A DNA stretch of 64,000 bases from Prevotella lacticifex (GTDB lineage Bacteria > Bacteroidota > Bacteroidia > Bacteroidales > Bacteroidaceae): assembly GCF_019973375.1 (NCBI RefSeq), contig NZ_BPTV01000002.1:729228-793227 (forward strand), written 5' to 3'. The first letter of the stretch is position 1, and each line of letters opens with the position of its first letter. A program made the translations under genes and the position numbers. The notes below the pieces were generated by a model that was not told where the DNA came from, did no database searches, and saw only the letters and a program-made list of their open reading frames with translations. This document shows positions 8,034-17,026 of the stretch, in pieces.

Positions 8034-9596
8034 TCATACTTGTTTTTTTATACGCCAGTCCTTCAGGTTCCTTGTTGTGCTGTCAAAGTTGATGGCGACT
8101 TTCGTTACAGGCAGTCCACTATGTGAGAAGGCCTCTGCATAGTCACGCAGGTCGATTTGGTGCATAGCTGCTTCTGCGGAGGCATCGAGCTTCAGCTCGA
8201 TGATATACAGACAGCCAAATGCTTTCATCACAATGTCTACCCGCCCACGCGGTGTATGCACTTCCACGTCCGCCCAAGTGCCCAAAAGTCGGAAGATGAT
8301 GCACAGCACCTGCTGGTAATGGCCTTCATACTGAGTGTTGTCTGTATAAGGGATGGTGGCAAGGAAATTCTGGAGCAGATGCAGCAGCCGGTCTATATCG
8401 CCTTTATATAGAGCCTCAGCCATATCTCCCAGTGTCACATTGGCTTTGGCCGTGTCAGGTGTAATATAATAAGGTATAAACGACTGCATCAACCCTAATT
8501 CCACCTCACGGTTCGGGATGTCCAAAGTGTATATTCGGGAGAAATTGTTATACCCTTTGATGGTCAGATAGCCACTCTGGTAGAACAGTGGCGTAAGGCT
8601 TGACAATGTCTCCGTGGGTGCGTCAAAATCAGAACTCCGGGCCTTCATGCGCCCAATCTGCGACGGCATGACATGGAATTTATGCATCATCTCTATGAGA
8701 TAGGTCGGAGTGCCGGAAGAGAACCAGAAGGCATCTATGTCCTTAGCCGAAAAAGCGTTGAGGAGACTGAAAGGGTTGAAGATATCGGGACTGGGCCAGG
8801 CAAAGTGATAGCCATCGTAATAATGTGTCAGATTGTCAATGGTCTTCTGTCGGCTCTCGCCTGTGGCTTGTGCAAGGCTGTCAACATCCTCAGACATCTG
8901 CGTCAGCAGTTCCTCCTTTGTGATACCGCATATCCCGGCATAATCAGGACGCATGCTGATATTGACGATATTATTCAACTCAGAGAAGATGCTCAGCTGC
9001 GAGAACTTCGTGATGCCGGTGAGGAATACAAAACGGAGGTTGGGGTCGTTGAGTTTCAGAGGACTGTAGAAGTTACGCATAATCTGACGCAATTCTCCGA
9101 GTTTTTCTTCGTTGTGAACAACATCCAACAGAGGCGCGTCATATTCGTCGATAAGCACAACGACCGGTTTCCCGGTTTGCTTATGCGCAACATCTATCAA
9201 GTTGGACAGCCTGTTGTTTTCTCCGCTTGGAGGATTGACGATGTTCCATTTCTCCTCAATTTTAGCAAGCATGAAGTCAAGATAAGTAAGAAGCCGCTCT
9301 TTATCCACGTGTTTTGCGCCACTGAGGTCGAAATGCAAGACGGGGTTGGAGATCCAGTCTTTTTCAAGATTATCTATAGCAAGTCCCTTGAAGAATTCCT
9401 TTCGTCCCTCGAAATAGCTTTCTAATGTAGAGGCAAGCAACGACTTGCCAAAACGACGCGGACGACTAAGGAAGAAGAACTTCCCGTCCTCGTGTGCCAT
9501 CTTGTAGACATAGGCCGTCTTGTCAACATAGACATAGTCGTTATTTACTATCTCTGAGAAAGTCTGGATTCCTATCGGATAACGTTTTCTTACCAT
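8034..9596 (-). CDS. AAA-ATPase_like / PD-(D/E)XK_9 nuclease-domain protein
   Basis: A 520-residue protein of the large Bacteroidota family with an N-terminal AAA-ATPase_like domain and a C-terminal PD-(D/E)XK nuclease domain. Walker A variant: SRPRRFGKSLLAS; Walker B: VVVLIDEYDAPLLD; sensor region FVFLTGITKFSQLSIFS. Nuclease core: RVDIVMKAFGCLYIIELKLD, carrying D and ExK. The cell role of this family is not established; it is often patchily distributed beside surface-glycan genes. It is about 45-50% similar by eye to the three tandem copies at 41-46.7 kb. A 29-codon ORF (9695-9606) precedes it closely. Confidence 0.9.
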   Translation of the reverse strand: MVRKRYPIGIQTFSEIVNNDYVYVDKTAYVYKMAHEDGKFFFLSRPRRFGKSLLASTLESYFEGRKEFFKGLAIDNLEKDWISNPVLHFDLSGAKHVDKERLLTYLDFMLAKIEEKWNIVNPPSGENNRLSNLIDVAHKQTGKPVVVLIDEYDAPLLDVVHNEEKLGELRQIMRNFYSPLKLNDPNLRFVFLTGITKFSQLSIFSELNNIVNISMRPDYAGICGITKEELLTQMSEDVDSLAQATGESRQKTIDNLTHYYDGYHFAWPSPDIFNPFSLLNAFSAKDIDAFWFSSGTPTYLIEMMHKFHVMPSQIGRMKARSSDFDAPTETLSSLTPLFYQSGYLTIKGYNNFSRIYTLDIPNREVELGLMQSFIPYYITPDTAKANVTLGDMAEALYKGDIDRLLHLLQNFLATIPYTDNTQYEGHYQQVLCIIFRLLGTWADVEVHTPRGRVDIVMKAFGCLYIIELKLDASAEAAMHQIDLRDYAEAFSHSGLPVTKVAINFDSTTRNLKDWRIKKQV

Positions 9597-9605
9597 AACA
9601 TCTAT

Positions 9606-9695
9606 TTATTTTGATTCAGCGCTCTGTCCCATTTGCGATAGATCAGCCTGCCAGGTTCCTTCCTTGATATCTTTTATTTTAACGTACATATCCAT
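9606..9695 (-). CDS. Possible 29-residue leader ORF
   Basis: An ATG at 9695 opens a 29-codon frame (MDMYVKIKDIKEGTWQADLS...) that stops 9 bp before the PD-(D/E)XK_9 gene. The start context GCATGGATATG resembles the leader repeated at 5.8 and 7.9 kb, where the same position reads GCATGGACATGAGATA and stops at once. It may be a remnant of a gene start or a small leader peptide. There is no family match, and confidence is low. Confidence 0.25.
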   Translation of the reverse strand: MDMYVKIKDIKEGTWQADLSQMGQSAESK

Positions 9696-9715
9696 GCTTT
9701 GATTGCATTTACCCG

Positions 9716-9814
9716 GTGCAGGGAGGGCTTTATGCCCTCCCTCGAAAGATGGCCCAACCGCTTTAAAATAGGTCGAACATTGTTTTAGGAAGGGCATAAA
9801 GCCCTTCCCGGCAC
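9716..9814. repeat. Nested palindrome repeat (copy C)
   Basis: Compact copy of the family seen at 5846-5988: GTGCAGGGAGGGCTTTATGC...CCCTCCCTCGA, ACCCAACCG-like centre, TCGAACATTG, then GGAAGGGCATAAAGCCCTTCC and GGCAC. It lies between two convergently spaced genes on the same strand and can fold into two adjacent hairpins. Confidence 0.8.
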
Positions 9815-9874
9815 TGGCACTAAGCCGTACAACATCGAAACGGCTGGTTAAACCCTGATGGGTGGCGGAAAACG

Positions 9875-10852
9875 TTAGAATACTAAATGTCTCTTCACCC
9901 AAGGATAGAGCCCAAGGGCTGCAAGGAACGCGACAAACTTATCCTTTACCGTGATATAAGGACAAGTGTACAGACGGAGATTGATGTCGGGGTGGCAGTG
10001 TCGCCAGAGGCTGCAATCGCTTGAGGTGTGCAATGCCGGCAGCACCCAACGCTTGTTGAAAAACTTGCGGAAGACGAACTCCTTATGGAACCGCTGCCCG
10101 CCATGCTCGCTGAAGAAACGCTCTAACAGGTTGACATTAGCCTCCATATCTCTCATCAGACGGATCAGCCGTCTGTCTCGTTCTGCGCCGTCTGCATTCG
10201 AGAGACTGGTCTCGTTGTAACGGTAATAATAGAGTGGCTCGGCTACATAAGCGAGGCGATGCGCCGCTGTGTACATCTGCAAGAGCACTGTCAGATCCTC
10301 CGCCATATTGTGCGTGGGAAAATACGCAATGGATTTATATAGGTCGCTACGGACAAGATGACTCCATAGCGATCCCTGGCGTCGGCCAAGCAACAGACTC
10401 TTTATCTCCGAGTCTATAGACAGCTTACCGGCAGGCAGCTGCTTTATTATGTTCCACTTCTCATCTTGCTGCTTATAAAAGTCACACCATACGATATCCG
10501 CTTTCTCCTGTGCCGCTTTTGCATACAGTTTCTCACAATAGTCGGGAGCGACAAAGTCATCGGAGTCGACGCAGATAACATATTCGCCCGTGCAGACGGT
10601 CATTCCGTTCCGCCGTGACTGTGCTGCACCTTGATTTTTCTCATTATGCAGTATCTTCACTTGCGCCTTTCTGTTAGGATACTCCCCAAGCACCTGCTGG
10701 AGGATCTCCATACTGTTGTCGGGCGTGCAGTCGTCAACAAAGACATACTCCACGTCTTGCAGCGTCTGCTCCATGAGTGACTTCCCACATTTTGCGATAT
10801 ACTGTTCCACGCCGTAGATGGGAACGATGATGCCAACAAAAGGGATGGTCAT
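9875..10852 (-). CDS. Family 2 glycosyltransferase (GT2-A, intact copy)
   Basis: A 325-residue GT-A fold enzyme: FVGIIVPIYGVEQYIAKC at the start, VFVDDCTPDNSMEIL, and the metal-binding VDSDDFVAPDYCEKLY. It adds a sugar from a nucleotide donor to a growing surface glycan. Its first 42 bp of upstream sequence are a copy of the 3' end of ptuB (12052-12093), and the start codon sits in the same ATGA junction. Fragments of its 5' end recur at 11955-12051 and 16895-16951, marking recombination at this point. Substrates cannot be deduced. Confidence 0.9.
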   Translation of the reverse strand: MTIPFVGIIVPIYGVEQYIAKCGKSLMEQTLQDVEYVFVDDCTPDNSMEILQQVLGEYPNRKAQVKILHNEKNQGAAQSRRNGMTVCTGEYVICVDSDDFVAPDYCEKLYAKAAQEKADIVWCDFYKQQDEKWNIIKQLPAGKLSIDSEIKSLLLGRRQGSLWSHLVRSDLYKSIAYFPTHNMAEDLTVLLQMYTAAHRLAYVAEPLYYYRYNETSLSNADGAERDRRLIRLMRDMEANVNLLERFFSEHGGQRFHKEFVFRKFFNKRWVLPALHTSSDCSLWRHCHPDINLRLYTCPYITVKDKFVAFLAALGLYPWVKRHLVF

Positions 10853-10894
10853 GGCTTTTGTTTATATTGATATTTGAACATTCCTGTAAATTCT
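10853..10894 (-). pseudogene. Footprint of the ptuB 3' end ahead of GT2-A
   Basis: About 42 bp nearly identical to 12052-12093, which encode the last residues of PtuB (TGMFKYQYKQKP-stop). Here no PtuB body precedes it; sequence upstream belongs to the GT8 intergenic region. The same footprint occurs at 16952-16993. Confidence 0.8.
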
Positions 10895-10940
10895 GAGTCG
10901 GCCGTAGCGGGGCACGATGACGCTGGCTGATGCCGGAGGG

Positions 10941-11855
10941 CTACTCGTATTCTTCTATATACCCCGGCAGGATATGTTTATGGACCAGGTAATAGAATAT
11001 CTTGTACTTCAGGGAACGCCCGTCAAGGCAACTGCCGAGAGACTGTCCCTTCCATGGCGAATGATATAGATAATCAAGGAACAACTGACGGCGGGGATGC
11101 TGGCACTCCCTTTGCCACGGCTTCACTGATGAGCAGAAATGCAAAACCACGGGATGCTCCTTAGCCTGAGCAATACGCTCCCATTTACGCCAATGAAGTG
11201 CCTTCTCTTTATCCTTCATGTAAAACATATTCTGCACATTGTACTGATATGGCAGCTCAATGACAGAATCTCGGAAAAGCACATTAATGGCATCCTGATC
11301 AAGAAAAGCAAACCTTTTAGCATCGGTGCCCATGAGTTGCATAAGATGCCGCATGCTGTCATCCTTGCGCCAGCTGTCTAAATTAAGAAGCAACACTCCT
11401 GAGTTATAATACTTCTTTATCTCTTGCAGTCTGTTGAAAATATGTACGTTGTCGCCTTGTTGATCCTCAACGGCAGCGATACTAAAATCCGTAACATCAG
11501 TATTCCATAGTTCCCGCAAGCTGTCAAGGACCAGTGTGTCGCAGTCCAGGTAGATGAGCTTCTGAACATCCTTCGGCAGGATGTTGGCAAAGAGGAACCT
11601 ATAATAGATAGAGAGTCGGAACTGATGTGTCGTGGGATACCCCTTGAAGAGGCTGTCGTCTACAGGTATCAATTCTATCTTCTGACCATAATCGGCCGCG
11701 AGCGTACGGAACTTCTCTTTATTGTCATCCGTTAATCCTTTTTCCAGCACGTACACGGTGATTTCCTCATCTTTATTGTTCTCAAACAAAGATGTCACGC
11801 ATACGCCACACGGCATGGCATAACGGTTGTCGGTACAAAGTCCTATGTGTATCAT
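10941..11855 (-). CDS. Family 8 glycosyltransferase (LgtC-like), intact copy
   Basis: A 304-residue retaining GT8 enzyme. N-terminus IHIGLCTDNRYAMPCGVCV is typical, the metal-binding DxD is in LIYLDCDTLVLDSLRE, followed by NSGVLLLNLDSWR, FLDQDAINVLF and VVLHFCSSVKPWQ. GT8 enzymes transfer galactose, glucose or glucuronate to lipopolysaccharide or capsule acceptors. A second copy at 17027-17941 is almost identical in DNA but carries a nonsense codon, so this is the working copy. Downstream lies GT2-A; upstream lies a chimeric glycosyltransferase remnant. Confidence 0.92.
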   Translation of the reverse strand: MIHIGLCTDNRYAMPCGVCVTSLFENNKDEEITVYVLEKGLTDDNKEKFRTLAADYGQKIELIPVDDSLFKGYPTTHQFRLSIYYRFLFANILPKDVQKLIYLDCDTLVLDSLRELWNTDVTDFSIAAVEDQQGDNVHIFNRLQEIKKYYNSGVLLLNLDSWRKDDSMRHLMQLMGTDAKRFAFLDQDAINVLFRDSVIELPYQYNVQNMFYMKDKEKALHWRKWERIAQAKEHPVVLHFCSSVKPWQRECQHPRRQLFLDYLYHSPWKGQSLGSCLDGRSLKYKIFYYLVHKHILPGYIEEYE

Positions 11856-11870
11856 AGCGCTGAATGTTAT

Positions 11871-12051
11871 AATCTCATCTTGAAATAGATTCTCAACAAG
11901 GGATCTTTTATTCTGTTAAGCAGATAGATGGATTGGTGACCCAATTGTCCACGTCTTGCAGCGTCTGCTCCATGAGGGCGCACCCACACTTTGCGATATA
12001 CTGTTCCGCGCGGTAGACGGGAACGATGATGCTAACAAAAGGGATGGTCAT
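11871..12051 (-). pseudogene. Chimeric GT2 remnant (GT2-A 5' end joined to GT2-B 3' end)
   Basis: From the ATG at 12051 (overlapping the ptuB stop as ATGA) the sequence follows GT2-A for about 34 codons (MTIPFVSIIVPVYRAEQYIA...MEQTLQDV), then switches near 11950 to the last ~25 codons of GT2-B (compare 17953-18030). The join is out of frame, so the ORF stops after about 45 codons. It marks a deletion or unequal crossover between two glycosyltransferase genes. Confidence 0.85.
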
Positions 12052-12812
12052 GGCTTTTGTTTATATTGATATTTGAACATTCCTGTAAATTCGGATTCCT
12101 CAGAGGAAAAGTCATCAACTATTTGTCTTATACGAATGGCAATCGACTTATCTTCATTATCTCCCTTGTCGGCTTTTTTACGGGCGAGATTGAGCAACTC
12201 TAACATTTTCATATATTTAATCCAGGCCTTCCGTCTTTTATTTAAGAGTTCATTGTCAGAATTGAGATGGAAAATGGCAATAGTAGTATTGCCTTTAATA
12301 TCATCTGTGTCTCCTACTCGCTTAGGACAAACCATATATTGGTGAAACTCAATATGGTCTCCCGGGTCCTCCATAGCAGGATTGATAATCAGAGGCTCTT
12401 CTTTTGAAATGTCTTCATCTGCAATATTGCGGTCTGCATCATTTACAAGTGGGAAGAGATTCCGTTTATAAGAAGTGTTGCATCTGTCACAACTGTATAA
12501 TAGATTGTTCCAATCGTAAGTAAGCCAATAATAGCCTGGCTTATGCAACACGTCATCACAGGACTGTATATATCCACCTTTAGGTCTATAATGCTCAACA
12601 GCACCATAATCACCATTGAGGTATCGTTCACAATATGCACATTTGCCATGCTGATCTTTCTTTAACAGTTCCTTTACGTCATCAGCTTTATATAAATTTC
12701 CAAACTTTACACGCTTACCTTCCCTTATTTCTTGGCGAATTTTGTCCGTAGCATCTTTCGAGCCATGAAGTAATGACTGAGGAACATTGACAGACTTATT
12801 AATCTTATTCAT
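12048..12812 (-). CDS. ptuB: HNH endonuclease, Septu PtuB-like
   Basis: A 254-residue HNH protein: GKCAYCERYL, then GAVEHYRPKGGY, YYWLTYDWNNLLYSCDRCN and NLFPLV. The paired CxxC motifs bind zinc and the central His is catalytic. This matches the TIGR02646/PtuB type that acts with an AAA ATPase in Septu defence and in retron Ec78. It begins 6 bp after the ATPase gene. Its stop overlaps the start of a truncated glycosyltransferase as ATGA. The C-terminal ~14 codons are duplicated at two other places in the locus. In Septu, PtuB is thought to degrade nucleic acid once PtuA is triggered. Confidence 0.8.
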   Translation of the reverse strand: MNKINKSVNVPQSLLHGSKDATDKIRQEIREGKRVKFGNLYKADDVKELLKKDQHGKCAYCERYLNGDYGAVEHYRPKGGYIQSCDDVLHKPGYYWLTYDWNNLLYSCDRCNTSYKRNLFPLVNDADRNIADEDISKEEPLIINPAMEDPGDHIEFHQYMVCPKRVGDTDDIKGNTTIAIFHLNSDNELLNKRRKAWIKYMKMLELLNLARKKADKGDNEDKSIAIRIRQIVDDFSSEESEFTGMFKYQYKQKP

Positions 12813-12818
12813 CCTCTT

Positions 12819-14138
12819 CTACTCTATATTCAGTTTCTTTGCCATTTTCTTCACAAGATCATTGATCTTAATGTCATCCAAAGACTGACTGTAAGAAAAG
12901 TCTCTCATCTGCTTGTCAAGCTTACTTAATTCCTCTTGTTCCTCCTTAGTAAGCGTATGATAACGCAAGAGCAGATCCTCATGACGCTTGAACATTTCAT
13001 CGTATTTGGGGGAATAAACACTTTCTAAGCCAAACAACTGCGTGAGCAGAATCTGACTCACATCATATCGTGAAATATCAAGATTTGTATCATCTATTAT
13101 ATGAGAGCCGTCCAACAATACAATTTGAGCAATATCAGCAGCTCCAAGCAGAATAATGGGACTATGTGTAGTTACAATAAACTGTACATTAGGAAAGACA
13201 CGGTGCAAATCTTTAAGAATGGTCCGTTGCCATTTGGGATGAAGATGCAAATCGACCTCATCAATAAGAACGATTCCACTGGTCATTAGCGGCTCGTCCA
13301 TATCCGGGTTCCCTTCTGCCATTCTTGAGGCTATGTCAGCAACCATCGCAATGATTATTTTATAACCATCAGAGAACTGCTCCAGACGCAATGTCTTATC
13401 AACCTGTCCTTGATTATCCAACTGATCAAGATCAAATCTCAATGGGTGAATATCTATTCTCGGATTAGCATATCTTCCTTTTAAAAGATCACGGATAGCC
13501 TTTCTTACAGATTCCAATACAGGATCTCTATAATCGAAATCTTTTCGTTCTTCCTTCTCTCTACGCTCCTCATCTTCTTTATTGTCAAACCATGAGAAGA
13601 AACGTCTGAACTCTGTAGATGAGTCGAGGGATGAATTGTAGCAGTCCCATCTGCGATAAAGCTTCTTGGAATAAGTACGACGAGCCGGTGTCTGAAGATA
13701 AGCGCGATTGGTCCCATAATAGGCCAAGACCGGAAGTTCTATTGCCTTAGAGCCTTCAACAATTTGCTTCTGAAGCGTTTCCGCATATTCCTTGAAAGCC
13801 TTTAGGTTTGACGCGGGTGCTTTTCCAAATCCTTTCCTATATCTCGATATTTCATACTCCTTCTCCGCAGAAATATTTGCTTTGCAGACAAGATGGTTTG
13901 CAATAACATCGGAATGTTGTATATGTACATCCCAATCATTAAAATTCTTTTCTGCATTTCCAGGGAAGGAACCGGTAAAAGTACTTAACATAATAGATGC
14001 GGCATCCAGCATCGTTGATTTTCCACAACCATTATTACCCAAGATTACAGTTACCGGCTTATTTTCATCAAAGGAAAGCGTTTGGGCTTCTTGTCCAAAC
14101 AATCTTATATTCTGTAATGTTATTGATTTTATTCTCAT
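12819..14138 (-). CDS. ptuA: AAA ATPase, Septu PtuA-like
   Basis: A 439-residue ABC/SMC-type ATPase: TVILGNNGCGKSTMLDAAS (Walker A), EQFSDGYKIIIAMVADIA (signature-like), SGIVLIDEVDLHLHPKW (Walker B with the D-loop HP) and FIVTTHSPIIL (H-loop). The C-terminus is a helical tail (DEMFKRHEDLLLRYHTL...). The directly following HNH gene makes Septu the best match. It starts 33 bp after a GT2 gene and is probably co-transcribed with the glycan genes; no separate promoter of the Bacteroidota type is obvious just upstream. Confidence 0.82.
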   Translation of the reverse strand: MRIKSITLQNIRLFGQEAQTLSFDENKPVTVILGNNGCGKSTMLDAASIMLSTFTGSFPGNAEKNFNDWDVHIQHSDVIANHLVCKANISAEKEYEISRYRKGFGKAPASNLKAFKEYAETLQKQIVEGSKAIELPVLAYYGTNRAYLQTPARRTYSKKLYRRWDCYNSSLDSSTEFRRFFSWFDNKEDEERREKEERKDFDYRDPVLESVRKAIRDLLKGRYANPRIDIHPLRFDLDQLDNQGQVDKTLRLEQFSDGYKIIIAMVADIASRMAEGNPDMDEPLMTSGIVLIDEVDLHLHPKWQRTILKDLHRVFPNVQFIVTTHSPIILLGAADIAQIVLLDGSHIIDDTNLDISRYDVSQILLTQLFGLESVYSPKYDEMFKRHEDLLLRYHTLTKEEQEELSKLDKQMRDFSYSQSLDDIKINDLVKKMAKKLNIE

Positions 14139-14171
14139 CGGGATATTAATTTAGAACCATCAGGTGTACAA

Positions 14172-15092
14172 CTATTCTCCTGTCCTTATCTTCACGTATA
14201 GGCGGGTGAGACAGGCAAAGATATGCAGGATGGCGTTGGACCGCCATATTCTCAGACCCTCTTTCCGTTTCTTTGCGTCAAGTCCTTCCGTGTAAAACAA
14301 AAGACTGTAGATACGCCAGAAGCGGGTCTTCAAAGCTTTCAAACGGCTCATCTCCTTGTGCGTGATCATATACTGATAGATACGGTAGTCTTCCGCCGAA
14401 CTGCGCATAGACCGTTGCATCTTTGCCGTCGTGCTCTGAAAGAACTGACGACAACGATTCAGCTTCTTGTCGACAAAGGCCACACGGCCTTGTTCTGCCA
14501 TCTCAATCCAAAACATCCAGTCGCCACTGCCTCTGAACTCCTGATAGAGAGGAGCGGCTCCGAGCGCCATGCGCTTCCTTATCAATGCACTGCTGGCATT
14601 GACCACCGAGCAGATACGATAGAGATGGCGTGCGATGAAGTCATGCCCTTCCATGACATAGCTGCCATGCATATCCGGCTGACATACTTCGAAAGGTTTA
14701 TCCGCCTCGTCGACCTTCGTTGTCCGGCAGAAAGCGAACGCCACATGCTCGTCGGCAAAGCAAGGCACTAACGACTCAAGAAATGTCGGCTCACAACTGT
14801 CGTCGCTCTCCGCTATCCATACGATCTCGCCCGAGGCCAATTCCATACCTTTCTTCCACTGTCGGAAAGGAGAACCGGAATTGGTATCGTTAAATAAGAT
14901 TTTCCTCACCTTCGGATTGCTCCGATATTTCTCTATTACCTCGCGGCTGTTGTCCGTCGACCTGTCATCAAGGATAATCACCTCAAAGTTCTGATAGGTC
15001 TGTCCCAGCACACTCTGCATGCGCTCATCAAGGAACCGTGCATGATTGTAGTTGGGGATGATGATGGAGACTAATGGATGATTACTTACCAT
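14172..15092 (-). CDS. Family 2 glycosyltransferase (GT2-D)
   Basis: A 306-residue GT2 enzyme: PLVSIIIPNYNHARFLDERM, VIILDDRSTDNS, and the acidic metal site IVWIAESDDSCEPTFLESL. C-terminal positively charged helices (RLKALKTRFWRIYSLL) may contact the membrane. It sits between another GT2 gene and ptuA on the same strand. Sugar donor unknown. Confidence 0.9.
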   Translation of the reverse strand: MVSNHPLVSIIIPNYNHARFLDERMQSVLGQTYQNFEVIILDDRSTDNSREVIEKYRSNPKVRKILFNDTNSGSPFRQWKKGMELASGEIVWIAESDDSCEPTFLESLVPCFADEHVAFAFCRTTKVDEADKPFEVCQPDMHGSYVMEGHDFIARHLYRICSVVNASSALIRKRMALGAAPLYQEFRGSGDWMFWIEMAEQGRVAFVDKKLNRCRQFFQSTTAKMQRSMRSSAEDYRIYQYMITHKEMSRLKALKTRFWRIYSLLFYTEGLDAKKRKEGLRIWRSNAILHIFACLTRLYVKIRTGE

Positions 15093-15213
15093 AATATTAA
15101 CTATCTTTCAAGTTATCGAATGAGAGCTTATATGATGGGAGCTGAAAATAGATAACCTACCCGCTTAGGCCGAGGGAAAAGTACGTCCCTCGACGAGCTA
15201 TTACAGACTTAAT

Positions 15214-16242
15214 CTAACTTGCCATGAATCTTTTCCCTATTCTGAGATACGCACGAAGGACAAAATAACTGAGGGGCAAACGCAAGATAAAGTTAATCTT
15301 GGAACCTAATCGCTGACGAAGCACCGAACCATATCGGCATAACAGCTCATGCCTGTACTTGTAAAATGCCATCTGGCTATGGTACTTATACATTTCAACC
15401 ATATAGCTGTAACAGTTCGAACAACTTACATTGAGCACAATATCATGATATAGCAGACTTTTATCTTCGAAGAATGACATCAACGAACTATAATTGGTAT
15501 ATGTATCATGATAAAATTTCAAGGCCTCATCCATCGACTTCTTACTATTGCACATCGACTCCATGTTCATGAAGTAATGATATGTAGTCTTGTTCAGTCT
15601 TACGATACCGCTGGCATACCAAAGTAGCATAGGTGTCATGCGCCAGTCTTCACCTTGGTTCACACCCTCCAAAGCCTTCAGCTGATAATCTGTATACAGG
15701 GATCGTTTGACAAGACGACCCGCCATTTCGTGGTGATGTATCTGCGAGAGAATATGAACCATCATTTCGTCTTTGTCCTTATATGTGGGTTCCACATAGT
15801 TATCATCCAAGGTTTGCTCATTTATCACCATCACACCAGTGACAATCTCCGCTCCTGTCTCAATCTGCTTCTTCACCAGCTCCTCCACGGCATCATTTTC
15901 TATCCAGTCGTCGGAATCGACATGCATAAGAAATGTTCCAACTGCTGCTGCCACAGCTGTGTTGCGTGCTGCCGCCAATCCTCGGTTATGTTCATGCCGG
16001 ATGATCCTCGTCTGTGCCTTGCGATCAGAATATTCTTCCAACACACGTTTAAGGATTTCGATACTCTTGTCGGGCGTACAGTCGTCCACGAAGACGATAT
16101 CGAGGTTATGATATGTCTGCTCGAAGATGGAGCGGGCACACCGCTCGATGTATTTTTCCATACCGTAGACCGGCACGAGGATGCTGACGGTGTATGGTTC
16201 CTGGGGCATATTCCTGTTATTAATTATATTCGCCTTCGACAT
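15214..16242 (-). CDS. Family 2 glycosyltransferase (GT2-C)
   Basis: A 342-residue GT2 enzyme with TVSILVPVYGMEKYIERCA, DIVFVDDCTPDKSIEIL and MHVDSDDWIENDAVEELV. It shares the DDCTPD motif with GT2-A, suggesting they are paralogues within this locus. It is separated from GT2-D by about 120 bp. Upstream lies a broken polymerase-like gene. Confidence 0.9.
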   Translation of the reverse strand: MSKANIINNRNMPQEPYTVSILVPVYGMEKYIERCARSIFEQTYHNLDIVFVDDCTPDKSIEILKRVLEEYSDRKAQTRIIRHEHNRGLAAARNTAVAAAVGTFLMHVDSDDWIENDAVEELVKKQIETGAEIVTGVMVINEQTLDDNYVEPTYKDKDEMMVHILSQIHHHEMAGRLVKRSLYTDYQLKALEGVNQGEDWRMTPMLLWYASGIVRLNKTTYHYFMNMESMCNSKKSMDEALKFYHDTYTNYSSLMSFFEDKSLLYHDIVLNVSCSNCYSYMVEMYKYHSQMAFYKYRHELLCRYGSVLRQRLGSKINFILRLPLSYFVLRAYLRIGKRFMAS

Positions 16243-16293
16243 TTATAAAATATAACTATCTGACGTTTTTGATTTCTATATTCAATCTCAAAA

Positions 16294-16894
16294 CTAAATG
16301 AAAAAATGATAGAAGAAACTACCTATTCTAACTATAGGTAAATCATGATAGCTTGGAGCATAGTAATCTTTATAAGGCACAAGCAAAACAATTGCAATGT
16401 ATATCAAAGGATTTGCAAAGATATGATTTATCTTTTTTCCAGATTGGAATAAAATTTTGGGAAAAGGAAGTATCCTCATTTCTCCAAAGACATGATAAAA
16501 CATCATCGAAGATAGTATCCAATAGGGAATCGTTCTTCCCCAATCGCAACTCAAAATGCAAAACATCGGTAGGAGAAAAAGGAACTGTAAAAAGAGGACG
16601 ACTGACATCCCCCCCCAGTTCCTTTAATTGTCCATAAAGATATATGTACTGTATTCAAATTATTAGTGAGTATAAAGCTTACCAGTAACATCCAAATGAT
16701 AAGGGCAAAAGAATATCCATGGAAGTTAACACCAAGATGGAATTTTATTGTATCCAGCAATTGCCATGTTAGAGCATCAATTCCTGTTTGCGCTGACACG
16801 CCATAATGTCCCAAATATGTGGCTATATCTTGAGACCCATAAGGATAACTTGCTATAGTATCTTTCCATGACAACCAAATATTTTGAGATATAC
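16294..16894 (-). pseudogene. Membrane polymerase-like gene (Wzy/EpsG type), truncated and frame-broken at G8
   Basis: Two overlapping minus-strand frames encode hydrophobic segments. The upstream one (YPYGSQDIATYLGHYG..., FALIIWMLLVSFILTNN) and the downstream one (SVVLFLQFLFLLPMFCILSC..., IYIAIVLLVP) join in frame if the run of eight G on the minus strand (16609-16616) had nine or six. The first ends in WTIKGTGGG and the second begins at MSVVL. The 5' end is missing: the coding sequence runs straight into the GT2-A remnant at about 16895. Hydrophobic pattern and context suggest an O-antigen/capsule polymerase fragment, but no motif proves it. It could be phase-variable or simply decayed. Confidence 0.6.
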
Positions 16895-16993
16895 TGTTCC
16901 GCACCGTAGATGGGAACGATGATGCTAACAAAAGGGATGGTCATGGCTTTTGTTTATATTGATATTTGAACATTCCTGTAAATTCGGAGTCGA
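16895..16993 (-). pseudogene. GT2-A 5' remnant with ptuB tail footprint
   Basis: 16952-16993 repeats the ptuB 3' end and 16895-16951 repeats the first ~19 codons of GT2-A (MTIPFVSIIVPIYGAEQYIS...), then the homology stops and polymerase sequence begins. This is the third copy of the same junction (others at 10853 and 12051). Confidence 0.85.
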
Positions 16994-17026
16994 CTGTAGC
17001 AGGGCACGACGTCGCTGGCTGATGAC

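Noticed and set aside
9606..9902. 98-codon ORF spanning 9606-9902
   Set aside because: It crosses the palindromic repeat and overlaps GT2-A; only the 29-codon end has any plausible start.
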